From Amphritea japonica ATCC BAA-1530 (GTDB taxonomy: Bacteria; Pseudomonadota; Gammaproteobacteria; Pseudomonadales; Balneatricaceae): 64,000 nucleotides of DNA. Location: positions 124,001 through 188,000 of the forward strand of contig NZ_AP014545.1 in NCBI RefSeq assembly GCF_016592435.1, written 5' to 3'. Under the pieces are notes generated by a model. That model searched no databases. It was given only the letters and a program-made list of their open reading frames with translations, and had not been told where the DNA came from. Below, in pieces: positions 56,514 through 64,000 of the stretch; within the stretch, counting starts at the first letter, position 1, and each line of letters opens with the position of its first letter. The position numbers were made by a program, and so were the translations under genes.

Positions 56514-57989
56514 TCAGAGTGACAGGCCGGGGCTGAGTGTTTCAGGCAACCTGAGTTTATCGCTTTCAATGGACGCTACCGGATAGCTACAGTAGTCCGT
56601 CGCGTAATAAGCAGAAGGGCGGTGATTACCGCTAATGCCACAGCCGCCAAAAGGTAGAGCGCTACTGGCTCCGGTCAACGGCCGGTTCCAGTTTATGATT
56701 CCAGCCGATACTTGGCGGTGAAAATGCTCATATTGTTCGCGATTATCGCTAAAAATACCGGCTGACAGACCGTATGAGGTGTTGCTGGCCTGGCGTATGG
56801 CGGAATCAAAATCCGGGTAACGGATGACTTGGAGTAAAGGGCCAAAAAATTCAGCATCCGGGAGTTCTGTGGCCGCAGACAAATCAACAATGGCAGGGGA
56901 TAGGAGCGTTCCTGCCTGATTGCATATTTGCCCCTCGAGCAGTAATGAGCCTCCTGCAGATGTCATCTGCTGCTGAGCCAGGAGGATAGCATCAGCTGCG
57001 GTTTTATTAATCAGTGTTCCCATAAAAGGTTGGGGCTCGGCATTATATTCACCGATTAAAAGCTGACTGCTGGCTTTAATGAACTGATCCAGAAACTGGT
57101 CGCCCCAATTGTTAGCCGGAACCAACAAGCGGCGGGCACAGGTGCAGCGCTGCCCGGCACTGATAAATGCAGAAATAAGCGTGTCGTGCAGGGCTGCTTT
57201 GAGGTTTTCGACGGGGGTTATCAACAGTGGGTTGTTACCGCCCATTTCCAGTGCCAGAATTTTTTCCGGGTGTCCGCCAAATTGTTGGTGCAGTAGCTGA
57301 CCTGTTGTTGCACTGCCGGTAAAAAACAGACCGTTAATGTCTGGATTTGAGGCGAGGGCTTTACCTGTTTCGCTATTTCCCTGTACAAGATTCAAAACTC
57401 CATCAGGCAGTTCTGCTTTTTGCCACAGGTGTAGCATGAGTTCAGCACATCGGGGGGTTAATTCGCTGGGTTTAAATACTACCGTGTTACCGGCTAGTAG
57501 TGCTGGAATGATATGTCCGTTAGGGAGATGCAGGGGGAAGTTATAGGGGCCGAATATAGCGACGATCCCGTGGGGTTTATGGCGTAAAACCTGATCCCCC
57601 ATCGGGGAATGTGTTATCTGAGTGCCGCAGCGCTCTTGGTGGGCCCGGATAGAAATTTCTGCCTTAGCGATCATCGCGGCTATCTCAGTTCGGCTTTCCC
57701 AGAGGGGTTTTCCGGTTTCCTGGCCGATGGTATCTGCCAGCAATTCTGAGTATTCGGTAATTAGTCCGGTGAAACGTCGAATGTAACTTTGACGCTGTTC
57801 GAAGGTCATCGCTTTCCAGCGGGGTAGCGCATTCTGAGCGGCTTCAACGGCGTATTCTATCTGGGATGCTGACGCACAAAACCCCTCCCAGACTCGTTGC
57901 TCTGAGGCGGGATTCAGTGAGGCGAAATTTTCCCCCTCGCCCTGAACCCATTGACCATTTATAAAGAGGGATGCAGTTGATTTCATCAT
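56514..57989 (-). CDS. astD: Succinylglutamic semialdehyde dehydrogenase AstD
   Basis: 491 residues, aldehyde dehydrogenase fold. Catalytic Cys in AGQRCTCARRL (about 283), Glu in LEMGGNNPL, and FTGSATTGQLLHQQFGG, typical of AstD. Oxidises succinylglutamate semialdehyde to succinylglutamate. The ATG follows directly on the astA stop codon. Confidence 0.95.
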   Translation of the reverse strand: MMKSTASLFINGQWVQGEGENFASLNPASEQRVWEGFCASASQIEYAVEAAQNALPRWKAMTFEQRQSYIRRFTGLITEYSELLADTIGQETGKPLWESRTEIAAMIAKAEISIRAHQERCGTQITHSPMGDQVLRHKPHGIVAIFGPYNFPLHLPNGHIIPALLAGNTVVFKPSELTPRCAELMLHLWQKAELPDGVLNLVQGNSETGKALASNPDINGLFFTGSATTGQLLHQQFGGHPEKILALEMGGNNPLLITPVENLKAALHDTLISAFISAGQRCTCARRLLVPANNWGDQFLDQFIKASSQLLIGEYNAEPQPFMGTLINKTAADAILLAQQQMTSAGGSLLLEGQICNQAGTLLSPAIVDLSAATELPDAEFFGPLLQVIRYPDFDSAIRQASNTSYGLSAGIFSDNREQYEHFHRQVSAGIINWNRPLTGASSALPFGGCGISGNHRPSAYYATDYCSYPVASIESDKLRLPETLSPGLSL

Positions 57990-59024
57990 TCAACTCCTGT
58001 GCTTTAATGGTACAACCCGCAGCAGGTCGCCATCGCTGACTAGCAATCGGTGACAAAGCTCAGCTGGCAGAGTGATCTTACCTTCTGAGGGTGCGATCTG
58101 AACCACTGTGCAGCGGAAGTTCCTCAACTGAGTGTTACAGATCAGATAAGCATTGCTGTGCTCCAGTGAAGGCCCTGTGTGGACGGTGATAAAATAGCTT
58201 TTACGGATCGCTCTGATATCTTTCAGTTCACAGGCGAGGGTAGGACCACCATCAAAAATATCGATATATTTTTCATACCGAAAACCCTCGCTTTCCAGTA
58301 ACTTTCTGGCCGGCAGCGTGTTTTGATGGACTTCGCCGATCACTTGTTGAGCTGATTCGGGTAACAGGTGGATATAAATTGAATGCTTGGGCATTAACTC
58401 GGCAATGAATACTTTATTGCCGCTGCCGGTCAGATAGTCTGCTTCAGAAAATTCCATGCTAAAGAAGTGTTGCCCAAGGCCGTTCCAGAAAGGCGACCTT
58501 CCCCGGCTATCGCTGACGCCTCGCATCTCAGCGAGCACTTTGTCGGAGAAGCGTTCCCTGAACTGAGCCATGAAGAGGAAGCGACAGCGGGACAGCAGGG
58601 CTCCGTTGTTATCACGCCGGTACTCTGGATCCAGATAGAGAGTGCAGACCTCCGCGTAACCGGTGAAGTCGTTGCAGAGGTAGAGTGTTTGGAAACTATT
58701 GTGCACGCCCAGTTCGCGGGATGCATGGACTACGGTTCCCAAACGGTAATGATAAAAGGGTTCTCGCAGGCCCACGGCGGATTCAATACCGCAGATGCCG
58801 ATTAGCTTACCGCTCTGGCATTCTTCCAGTGCAAACAGATAGCTGTCCCCCTGAGGATCGGGTGATGTGAGGCTGAACGCCGTTTCTGAGGCTGATATCT
58901 TTGCTTTTAGCAGTGCGCGGTTGCTGGGAAGAGAAGTAAACCCGGGGCCGCTCTGGTGAGCTATTTCGCAGAGTCGATCCAGATCGGACAGTCTGATGGG
59001 GCGAATGAGGTTAAAGTCGTTCAT
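57990..59024 (-). CDS. astA: Arginine N-succinyltransferase AstA
   Basis: 344 residues, GNAT-like fold. Transfers succinyl from succinyl-CoA to arginine, committing it to AST degradation. Start LIRPIRLSDLDRLCEIA, then GFTSLPSNRALLKAKI, LSRCRFLFMAQFRERF, and EMRGVSD with GRSPFWNGLG, all diagnostic. Only one AstA is present (Pseudomonas has two subunits). Three bases separate it from the DUF1338 gene. Confidence 0.95.
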   Translation of the reverse strand: MNDFNLIRPIRLSDLDRLCEIAHQSGPGFTSLPSNRALLKAKISASETAFSLTSPDPQGDSYLFALEECQSGKLIGICGIESAVGLREPFYHYRLGTVVHASRELGVHNSFQTLYLCNDFTGYAEVCTLYLDPEYRRDNNGALLSRCRFLFMAQFRERFSDKVLAEMRGVSDSRGRSPFWNGLGQHFFSMEFSEADYLTGSGNKVFIAELMPKHSIYIHLLPESAQQVIGEVHQNTLPARKLLESEGFRYEKYIDIFDGGPTLACELKDIRAIRKSYFITVHTGPSLEHSNAYLICNTQLRNFRCTVVQIAPSEGKITLPAELCHRLLVSDGDLLRVVPLKHRS

Positions 59025-59027
59025 GCT

Positions 59028-59837
59028 TCAACCCCTTTGCCTGTCGGTACTCTGGAATATTTTATCTGCCGACTCAGCAACAAACCCGTGAAACAGAGAT
59101 CCATCAGCCTGTGGGTAACGGTAGGCAAATTCATAGTAGCACCCCGGAACGTTATAGATGCCCTCTTCAAACTCAATGGGTATCAGGTTTGCCAGTGTTG
59201 ATGATTGCTCTAAAAGGTCAGAGGGGCCGCCTTTAATCTGCCCGCCGCTGTCGTTCAGCGTGTATCCCTGCGCTATTAGAAACCGGTTAACTGCATTGAG
59301 ATCCGGATGTGACTTCAGCGCATTGATGAGCAGCGTAAAGTGATTTGGTTGAAACCCCATGGCGTAAACCCAGGCGGCGTACTCACTCTCTTGTTCCAGT
59401 TGTCGGTAGACTGAGTATTGGATAGGCCAGTGACATCCGGAGTAACAGAATTCTTTTAGCAGAGGCTCTGAAGCATCAATGTGAGCGGTAAGCTGGCGGA
59501 CTATCCCTTGTAGTGAAGTTGAGAATTGCCCGGTAAGCAATTGGGAGATAAAGAGTTTAGGCTGGGTTGGATCAGGATGCTGGAAATGCTGTGCAAACAG
59601 TTTCTTCTGGGGGAAGTGGTACTCTCCGGCGGTAACATAGCCGGCGTTGATAAAGGGTGTTGCAATCCGGTGAAGATCTATTTGCGGCAGGTCAAAGGTA
59701 CGCAGAGCGATATGATCGTTTATTAATTTTGAATTACGCTCTGCAAAAAGTTGATAAATGTTCTGCGCATCAGGATTTAGTTGTAGATAGTTTTTCCACA
59801 TCATCTTTAACGTCTGATTCAATGATTCAGGTTTCAT
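59028..59837 (-). CDS. DUF1338 protein (HglS/2-oxoadipate dioxygenase-like fold) inside the AST operon
   Basis: 269 residues. Candidate metal ligands H42 (NDHIALRTF), H166 (PNHFTLL) and E236 (GCYYEFAYR) match in order the His-His-Glu triad of HglS, the DUF1338 enzyme that converts 2-oxoadipate to 2-hydroxyglutarate in lysine breakdown. The protein is much shorter than HglS, so its substrate may differ. It lies between the M20 hydrolase (overlap of 11 bp) and astA (3 bp), so it is certainly cotranscribed with AST genes. Metal dependence and enzyme type are inferred. Confidence 0.8.
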   Translation of the reverse strand: MKPESLNQTLKMMWKNYLQLNPDAQNIYQLFAERNSKLINDHIALRTFDLPQIDLHRIATPFINAGYVTAGEYHFPQKKLFAQHFQHPDPTQPKLFISQLLTGQFSTSLQGIVRQLTAHIDASEPLLKEFCYSGCHWPIQYSVYRQLEQESEYAAWVYAMGFQPNHFTLLINALKSHPDLNAVNRFLIAQGYTLNDSGGQIKGGPSDLLEQSSTLANLIPIEFEEGIYNVPGCYYEFAYRYPQADGSLFHGFVAESADKIFQSTDRQRG

Positions 59838-61077
59838 TGGACAGCTCCTGAGGTGTTGGCTTCCGGTGCCTGATCCAGCGATTCGGTTGTTTGGCCAGCT
59901 GTAGCAGAATCAGCGTGCTAAGTTGGGCTCGGTGAACCAGACTTTCAATGTTGATAAACTCCTGGCTGCTGTGAATCTTTCCTCCCAGAACCCCCAGAGT
60001 GTCAACATTGGGAAGGCCGGCTGCAGTCAGGTTGTTACCATCGCAGCAGCCTCCAGTGGCTTCCCATACCAGCGGGGTGCCCAGCTGCTTTGAGCAGTCG
60101 GTAACCAGCTGAAAAAGAGATAGGTGTGCTTTGTTCAATGACTTAGGTGGACGGCCAAACCCGCCGTGTAGGTTAAGGCTGATGCCATTCTTCAGATTGA
60201 TCTGTTGCTGAATTCGTTGTAACTGCTGCTTACACCACAGCTCATCGTCACTAATCCGGGTGCGGATATTAAAGCGGCATCTAGCCCGATCGGGGACCTG
60301 ATTAGTGGTAACACCACCATTGACGATGCCAACATTAAGAGTTACGCCTTCACGCTGACCGTTGAGCCTGTCTAATTCTGTGATGAATTCAGCCAAGGCG
60401 CAGATCGCATTGCGGCCTAAATGATGCTCACGACCGGCATGAGCAGCGACGCCTTTTACGATCACTGTGAAATTGCCACTGCCTTTGCGCTCTCCGGCAA
60501 GCTGCCCATTGGGTAAAGCCGGCTCATAGATCATTCCCAGATCATGATGCGCTGCTTGTTGAGTGATAATGGAGGCAGAGCCGGGTGAACCGATCTCTTC
60601 ATCAGGGTTCAGCAGGACGGTCCAGCCTAATTGACTGCTTAGAGAGGAATTTTCGAATGCTGAGAGGGCTTCCAGCATCACTAAAATACCGCCTTTCATA
60701 TCGCTAACGCCGGGTCCTCTCAGTGTTTGAGGGTCAAGCCAGTCGCATTGTTGAAAATCAGAATCCGGTGGAAAGACGGTATCCAGATGGCCGCTGAGTA
60801 AAATCTGAAGAGGGGCTTCAGGCCGCTTCCTGAACAAATGCAGGTCCCCCAGGGGGTGTTCTAATTCGTTGCCATCGGTTTGATATAACAGATAGGGTGG
60901 CAGCTGAACTTGCTCATGTGTACAGCCTAACCTTTGCTGGAAGGTTTTACCCAGAAGCCTTCCAGTGTCATCGACGCCTGCTTTATTCAGGGTGCCTGAA
61001 TTGATCCCGGCCAGCTCAATCAGTGATTCAGTTAATGCGGGTTGTCGCTCTGTGATTTTTCTCAGTAGGGAACTCAT
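59827..61077 (-). CDS. M20-family metallohydrolase (carboxypeptidase G2/ArgE type) inside the AST operon
   Basis: 416 residues from the ATG at 61077; a TTG two codons upstream is less likely. Zinc-site residues: H-x-D in LSGHLDTVFP, D in GVSDMKGG, EE in NPDEEIGS, a Glu in IYEPALP, and late His in GGKIHSSQEF. A dimerisation lid domain (about 190-300) is present. Family members remove N-acyl groups or terminal residues from amino acids. It could release succinate from succinylglutamate or act on another N-acyl amino acid. Its stop overlaps the DUF1338 start. Substrate inferred only from context. Confidence 0.82.
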   Translation of the reverse strand: MSSLLRKITERQPALTESLIELAGINSGTLNKAGVDDTGRLLGKTFQQRLGCTHEQVQLPPYLLYQTDGNELEHPLGDLHLFRKRPEAPLQILLSGHLDTVFPPDSDFQQCDWLDPQTLRGPGVSDMKGGILVMLEALSAFENSSLSSQLGWTVLLNPDEEIGSPGSASIITQQAAHHDLGMIYEPALPNGQLAGERKGSGNFTVIVKGVAAHAGREHHLGRNAICALAEFITELDRLNGQREGVTLNVGIVNGGVTTNQVPDRARCRFNIRTRISDDELWCKQQLQRIQQQINLKNGISLNLHGGFGRPPKSLNKAHLSLFQLVTDCSKQLGTPLVWEATGGCCDGNNLTAAGLPNVDTLGVLGGKIHSSQEFINIESLVHRAQLSTLILLQLAKQPNRWIRHRKPTPQELSNET

Positions 61078-61090
61078 GGGCAAACACCGG

Positions 61091-62305
61091 TTAAAAGCCC
61101 ATTTTCAGGGCTAGCATCGCCTGAGCTAATCGTTGCAGGCCTTTATTCATATCCGGATAAGGAATAATGAGAGAAGGGGCAAGGCGTAATACATTCGGGC
61201 CCGCAATGAGAACCATTACTCCCTGTTCTTCAGCCAGCTTTAATAGCTCCCGCGATTTTCCCTGCCAGGATACTTTTAGCTCACAACCGATAAGCAGGCC
61301 TTCTACACGAATATCTTTAAACAGGCCGATTTTCTGATTCAGCTGTTTGAGTCCGCTAAGAAACATTGTCTGACGCTGTTTGACGCCTGCGAGCAGAGTT
61401 GGGTCATTAATTAATTTGAGTGCCGTTGATGCAACAGAGCAGGCTAGCGGATTGCCACCGTAAGTACTGCCATGTGAGCCCAGGCTGAAGCTTTCAGCGA
61501 TCACTTTAGTGGTTAACATCGCGCCTATGGGAAAGCCGCCTCCCAGTGCTTTGGCCGAGGTTAGAATGTCCGGGATAACGTCATAGTTCTGGTAAGAGAA
61601 CAAAGCGCCGGTACGTCCCATACCGGTCTGAATCTCATCAAATATCAGTAGGGCGTTATATTGTGTGCAGAGGGCACGTAACCCTTCAAGAAAAACCGGC
61701 TCTGCGGGAATAATGCCTCCCTCTCCCTGAATAGGTTCGACGATGACGGCGCAGGTTTTATCGGACAGATGATATTCCAGAGTGGCCAGATCATTATAAG
61801 GGAGATGCGTAATATCGCCGGGAAGAGGTTCAAAGCCCTCACAGTATTTGGCCTGACCACCCGCTGTAACGGTAAATAGAGTGCGGCCATGAAAACCGTT
61901 ATTGAAGGCGATAATTTCCGTTTTATCGGCACCAAAATTGTCTTTTGCGTACTTGCGCGCAAGCTTCAGTGCTGCCTCGTTGGCTTCGGCACCTGAGTTC
62001 GAAAAATAGACCTGTTGCGCGAAAGTGGCTTTAGTTAACTGCTCAGCAAGTTGGATGGCGGGTTCGTTAGTCCAGACGTTACTCAGATGCCAGAGCTTCT
62101 GGCTCTGTTCCTGGAGCGTGTTAACCAGCTCAGGGTGGCAGTGTCCCAGTGCGTTAACGGCGATACCGCCAGCAAAATCGATATATTCCTTACCGGCCTG
62201 ATCCCAAACCCGGGAACCTGCTCCGCGTACAGGGATAATCTGGCTGGGTGCATAATTGGGCACCATGACATCATCAAAGCCTTTCCGGCTAATCGTTTTA
62301 TCCAT
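61091..62305 (-). CDS. astC: Succinylornithine/acetylornithine aminotransferase (AstC/ArgD)
   Basis: 404 residues, class III PLP aminotransferase. PLP-lysine in TSAKALGGGFPIGAML (about 253), IFDEIQTGMGRTG, and HGSTYGGNPLACSVA. First gene of the AST operon, so it probably acts on succinylornithine; it may also serve as ArgD in synthesis. AGAGG lies before the ATG. A nested dyad spans its leader. Confidence 0.92.
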   Translation of the reverse strand: MDKTISRKGFDDVMVPNYAPSQIIPVRGAGSRVWDQAGKEYIDFAGGIAVNALGHCHPELVNTLQEQSQKLWHLSNVWTNEPAIQLAEQLTKATFAQQVYFSNSGAEANEAALKLARKYAKDNFGADKTEIIAFNNGFHGRTLFTVTAGGQAKYCEGFEPLPGDITHLPYNDLATLEYHLSDKTCAVIVEPIQGEGGIIPAEPVFLEGLRALCTQYNALLIFDEIQTGMGRTGALFSYQNYDVIPDILTSAKALGGGFPIGAMLTTKVIAESFSLGSHGSTYGGNPLACSVASTALKLINDPTLLAGVKQRQTMFLSGLKQLNQKIGLFKDIRVEGLLIGCELKVSWQGKSRELLKLAEEQGVMVLIAGPNVLRLAPSLIIPYPDMNKGLQRLAQAMLALKMGF

Positions 62306-62355
62306 ATTCCAGAGCCTCTAGGTACAAACTTATTGGTAAGTTTAGACGCTGGAAT
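62306..62355. promoter_or_regulatory. Nested inverted repeats in the leader of the AST operon
   Basis: Inner dyad AAACTTA-TTGG-TAAGTTT (62326-62343) and outer arms ATTCCAG (62306-62312) and CTGGAAT (62349-62355) are all perfect. The outer arm ends on the base before the astC start codon. It could be an operator or an mRNA structure that affects ribosome access. It does not match the E. coli ArgR box. Confidence 0.5.
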
Positions 62356-62387
62356 AGATAGAGCTGTAGTTTTGTTGATGATATGAC

Positions 62388-62415
62388 CAAAAAAAAGCAC
62401 CTAAAAAGGTGCTTT
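62388..62415 (-). terminator. Terminator after the P-II gene
   Basis: AAAGCACCT (62394-62402) and AGGTGCTTT (62407-62415) form a perfect 9-bp stem; on the minus strand it is followed by a run of T. Confidence 0.88.
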
Positions 62416-62437
62416 AATAACTATCGTATAGACTAAC

Positions 62438-62848
<411 letters not shown>

Positions 62849-62885
62849 CTAATAAACTGGATCTAGTATACCCAGAATCAATGAC

Positions 62886-62923
62886 TTAATAAAATCTCAG
62901 AAGGGGAGCCGAAGCTCCCCTTT
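62886..62923 (-). terminator. Hairpin terminator after amt
   Basis: AAGGGGAGC-CGAA-GCTCCCCTT (62901-62922) is a perfect 9-bp stem; on the minus strand TTCTGAGATTTTATT follows. It separates amt from the P-II gene. Confidence 0.8.
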
Positions 62924-62952
62924 AGGTTGATATGTTTATTCTGCGGGGGGAG

Positions 62953-64000
62953 TTATTTACCCGATGTAAATTCTGGGTAAGCTTCCATACCACATTCTGC
63001 GATATCGACACCTTCGTACTCTTCCTCTTCGCTAACACGGATACCGATAACTGCTTTGAGGATAGACCACACAATCAGACTGGTTCCGAATACCCATCCG
63101 AAGATAGTTACCGCACCGATCAGCTGGCCGCTCAGGCTTACATCACTATTAGTCACAGGTACCAGTAACAGTCCCAGCAGGCCACATACACCGTGGACCG
63201 AGATCGCACCAACAGGATCATCAATGCGCATCTTGTCCAGGGTGATGATAGCGAAGACCACCAGAATACCACCGATTGCACCGAACAGCGTCGCTTGCAG
63301 GGCCGTTGGCGTTGATGGTTCAGCGGTTATGGCAACCAGACCAGCCAGAGCGCCGTTCAACAGCATAGTCAGGTCAGCTTTACCGAATAGCATACGAGCG
63401 GTAATCAAAGCTGCAATAGCACCACCTGCAGCCGCAGCGTTGGTGTTAAGGAAAACCATTGCTACCGAGTGAGCGCTGTTGATATCGCCCAGTTTCAGAA
63501 CAGAACCACCGTTGAAACCGAACCAACCCATCCATAGGATAAACGTTCCGAGTGTCGCCATCGGCAGGTTAGCACCTGGAATCGCGTTTACGCCGTTCGC
63601 AGTATATTTGCCTTTACGGGCACCCAGTAACAGAACACCAGCGAGAGCTGCAGCAGCACCGGCCATGTGAACAATGCCGGAACCTGCGAAGTCAGAGAAG
63701 CCAAGATCACCGAGATTGTACATGCCGAAAACGTCTTCGCCGTTCCAGGTCCATGCACCTTCCATTGGATAGATTATGCCGGTCATAACTACTGCGAACG
63801 CAAGGAAAGCCCAAAGCTTCATACGCTCGGCAACAGCACCGGATACGATAGACATAGCGGTTGCTACGAATACGACCTGGAAGAAGAAGTCAGACGCGCC
63901 TGAGTAAACAGAACCACCGTTGAATCCTTCTTCAGCAGAGTCAGCCAGAACCTGTTCAACATCGACGGATTCGATACCGCTTAAGAAGATACCGCCGCCG
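62953..64000 (-). CDS. amt: Ammonium transporter Amt, C-terminal part (cut by window edge)
   Basis: At least 349 residues are visible, open to the right edge. Multi-helix channel with AERMKLWAFL, GDLGFSDFAGSGIVHMAGAAAAL (in blocks) containing the first pore His, GWFGFNGGS, and the late DPVGAISVHGVCGLLGLL with the second pore His. Takes up ammonium under nitrogen limitation and is blocked by GlnK. Ends in a C-terminal cytoplasmic tail EEEEYEGVDIAECGMEAYPEF. Confidence 0.95.
   Translation of the reverse strand, partial: GGGIFLSGIESVDVEQVLADSAEEGFNGGSVYSGASDFFFQVVFVATAMSIVSGAVAERMKLWAFLAFAVVMTGIIYPMEGAWTWNGEDVFGMYNLGDLGFSDFAGSGIVHMAGAAAALAGVLLLGARKGKYTANGVNAIPGANLPMATLGTFILWMGWFGFNGGSVLKLGDINSAHSVAMVFLNTNAAAAGGAIAALITARMLFGKADLTMLLNGALAGLVAITAEPSTPTALQATLFGAIGGILVVFAIITLDKMRIDDPVGAISVHGVCGLLGLLLVPVTNSDVSLSGQLIGAVTIFGWVFGTSLIVWSILKAVIGIRVSEEEEYEGVDIAECGMEAYPEFTSGK

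Noticed and set aside
62306-62355. ArgR box at the AST operon
   Set aside because: The dyads there do not match the E. coli ArgR half-site pattern TGAAT/ATTCA, so only a generic regulatory dyad is reported.

Overview
The window is a chromosomal segment of a marine-type gammaproteobacterium. Gene content and order point to the Oceanospirillales (Oceanospirillaceae-like), with several blocks ordered as I recall them in Pseudomonas: asmA-mutY-yggX-tRNA-Phe beside the his genes, hemB-ppk, oxyR-recG, rsmD-(M16)-ftsY-ftsE-ftsX-rpoH, and DUF423-thiS-thiG-trmB. Base composition looks near 50% GC in the housekeeping parts and visibly more AT-rich in a few short accessory stretches. The genus call is inference; no rRNA is present.

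Layout. 1-2740: start of glycolate oxidase glcD (cut by the window edge), then an Fe(II)/2-oxoglutarate dioxygenase divergent from a LysR regulator. 3059-5272: accessory stretch with a YbjN-domain exported protein, a VOC protein, a hairpin element and an orphan SpoT-like HD hydrolase next to a duplicated tRNA-Phe 3' end. 5540-11576: tRNA-Phe, yggX, mutY and asmA on the minus strand, then hisB-hisH-hisF with no hisA. 11755-17197: aromatic aminotransferase plus a one-chain indolepyruvate:ferredoxin oxidoreductase, divergent from an Lrp/AsnC regulator, with a perfect FNR/Anr box between. 17346-20619: two c-di-GMP enzymes. 20732-33723: elbB, hemB, ppk1, a four-gene polar amino-acid ABC transporter, an SDR protein, oxyR, recG, an AstE-like hydrolase and a DUF501 protein. 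33798-37801: ferredoxin, coaD, an M48 lipoprotein and a gabD-like dehydrogenase. 37802-38824: repeat-rich accessory patch around an orphan lipoprotein. 38825-47409: rsmD, an inactive-looking M16-like protein, ftsYEX, rpoH, DUF423, thiS, thiG, trmB. 47459-55104: cytochrome b562-like protein with a zinc-ribbon protein, phhB, a DUF2799 lipoprotein, a Cpx-like envelope-stress module and a PAS-GGDEF-EAL protein. 55145-62305: an extended arginine succinyltransferase (AST) operon. 62438-64000: P-II protein and Amt (cut by the window edge).

How the genes fit together. Amino-acid use is a recurring theme: import of basic/polar amino acids, arginine breakdown to glutamate through AST, oxidative decarboxylation of aromatic 2-oxoacids, and P-II/Amt nitrogen control. 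A second theme is stress control: OxyR, a sigma-E-like promoter before rpoH, a triple CpxR box between the cpxP-like and cpxR genes, M48 protease, polyphosphate kinase and a possible alarmone hydrolase.

Most interesting observations: the AST operon carries an M20 hydrolase and a DUF1338 protein and ends without astE; hisA is missing from the his cluster; the tRNA-Phe 3' end and terminator are duplicated beside the orphan HD hydrolase; an AT-rich lipoprotein gene is bounded by inverted repeats; and well-formed FNR, CpxR and sigma-E sites are visible.
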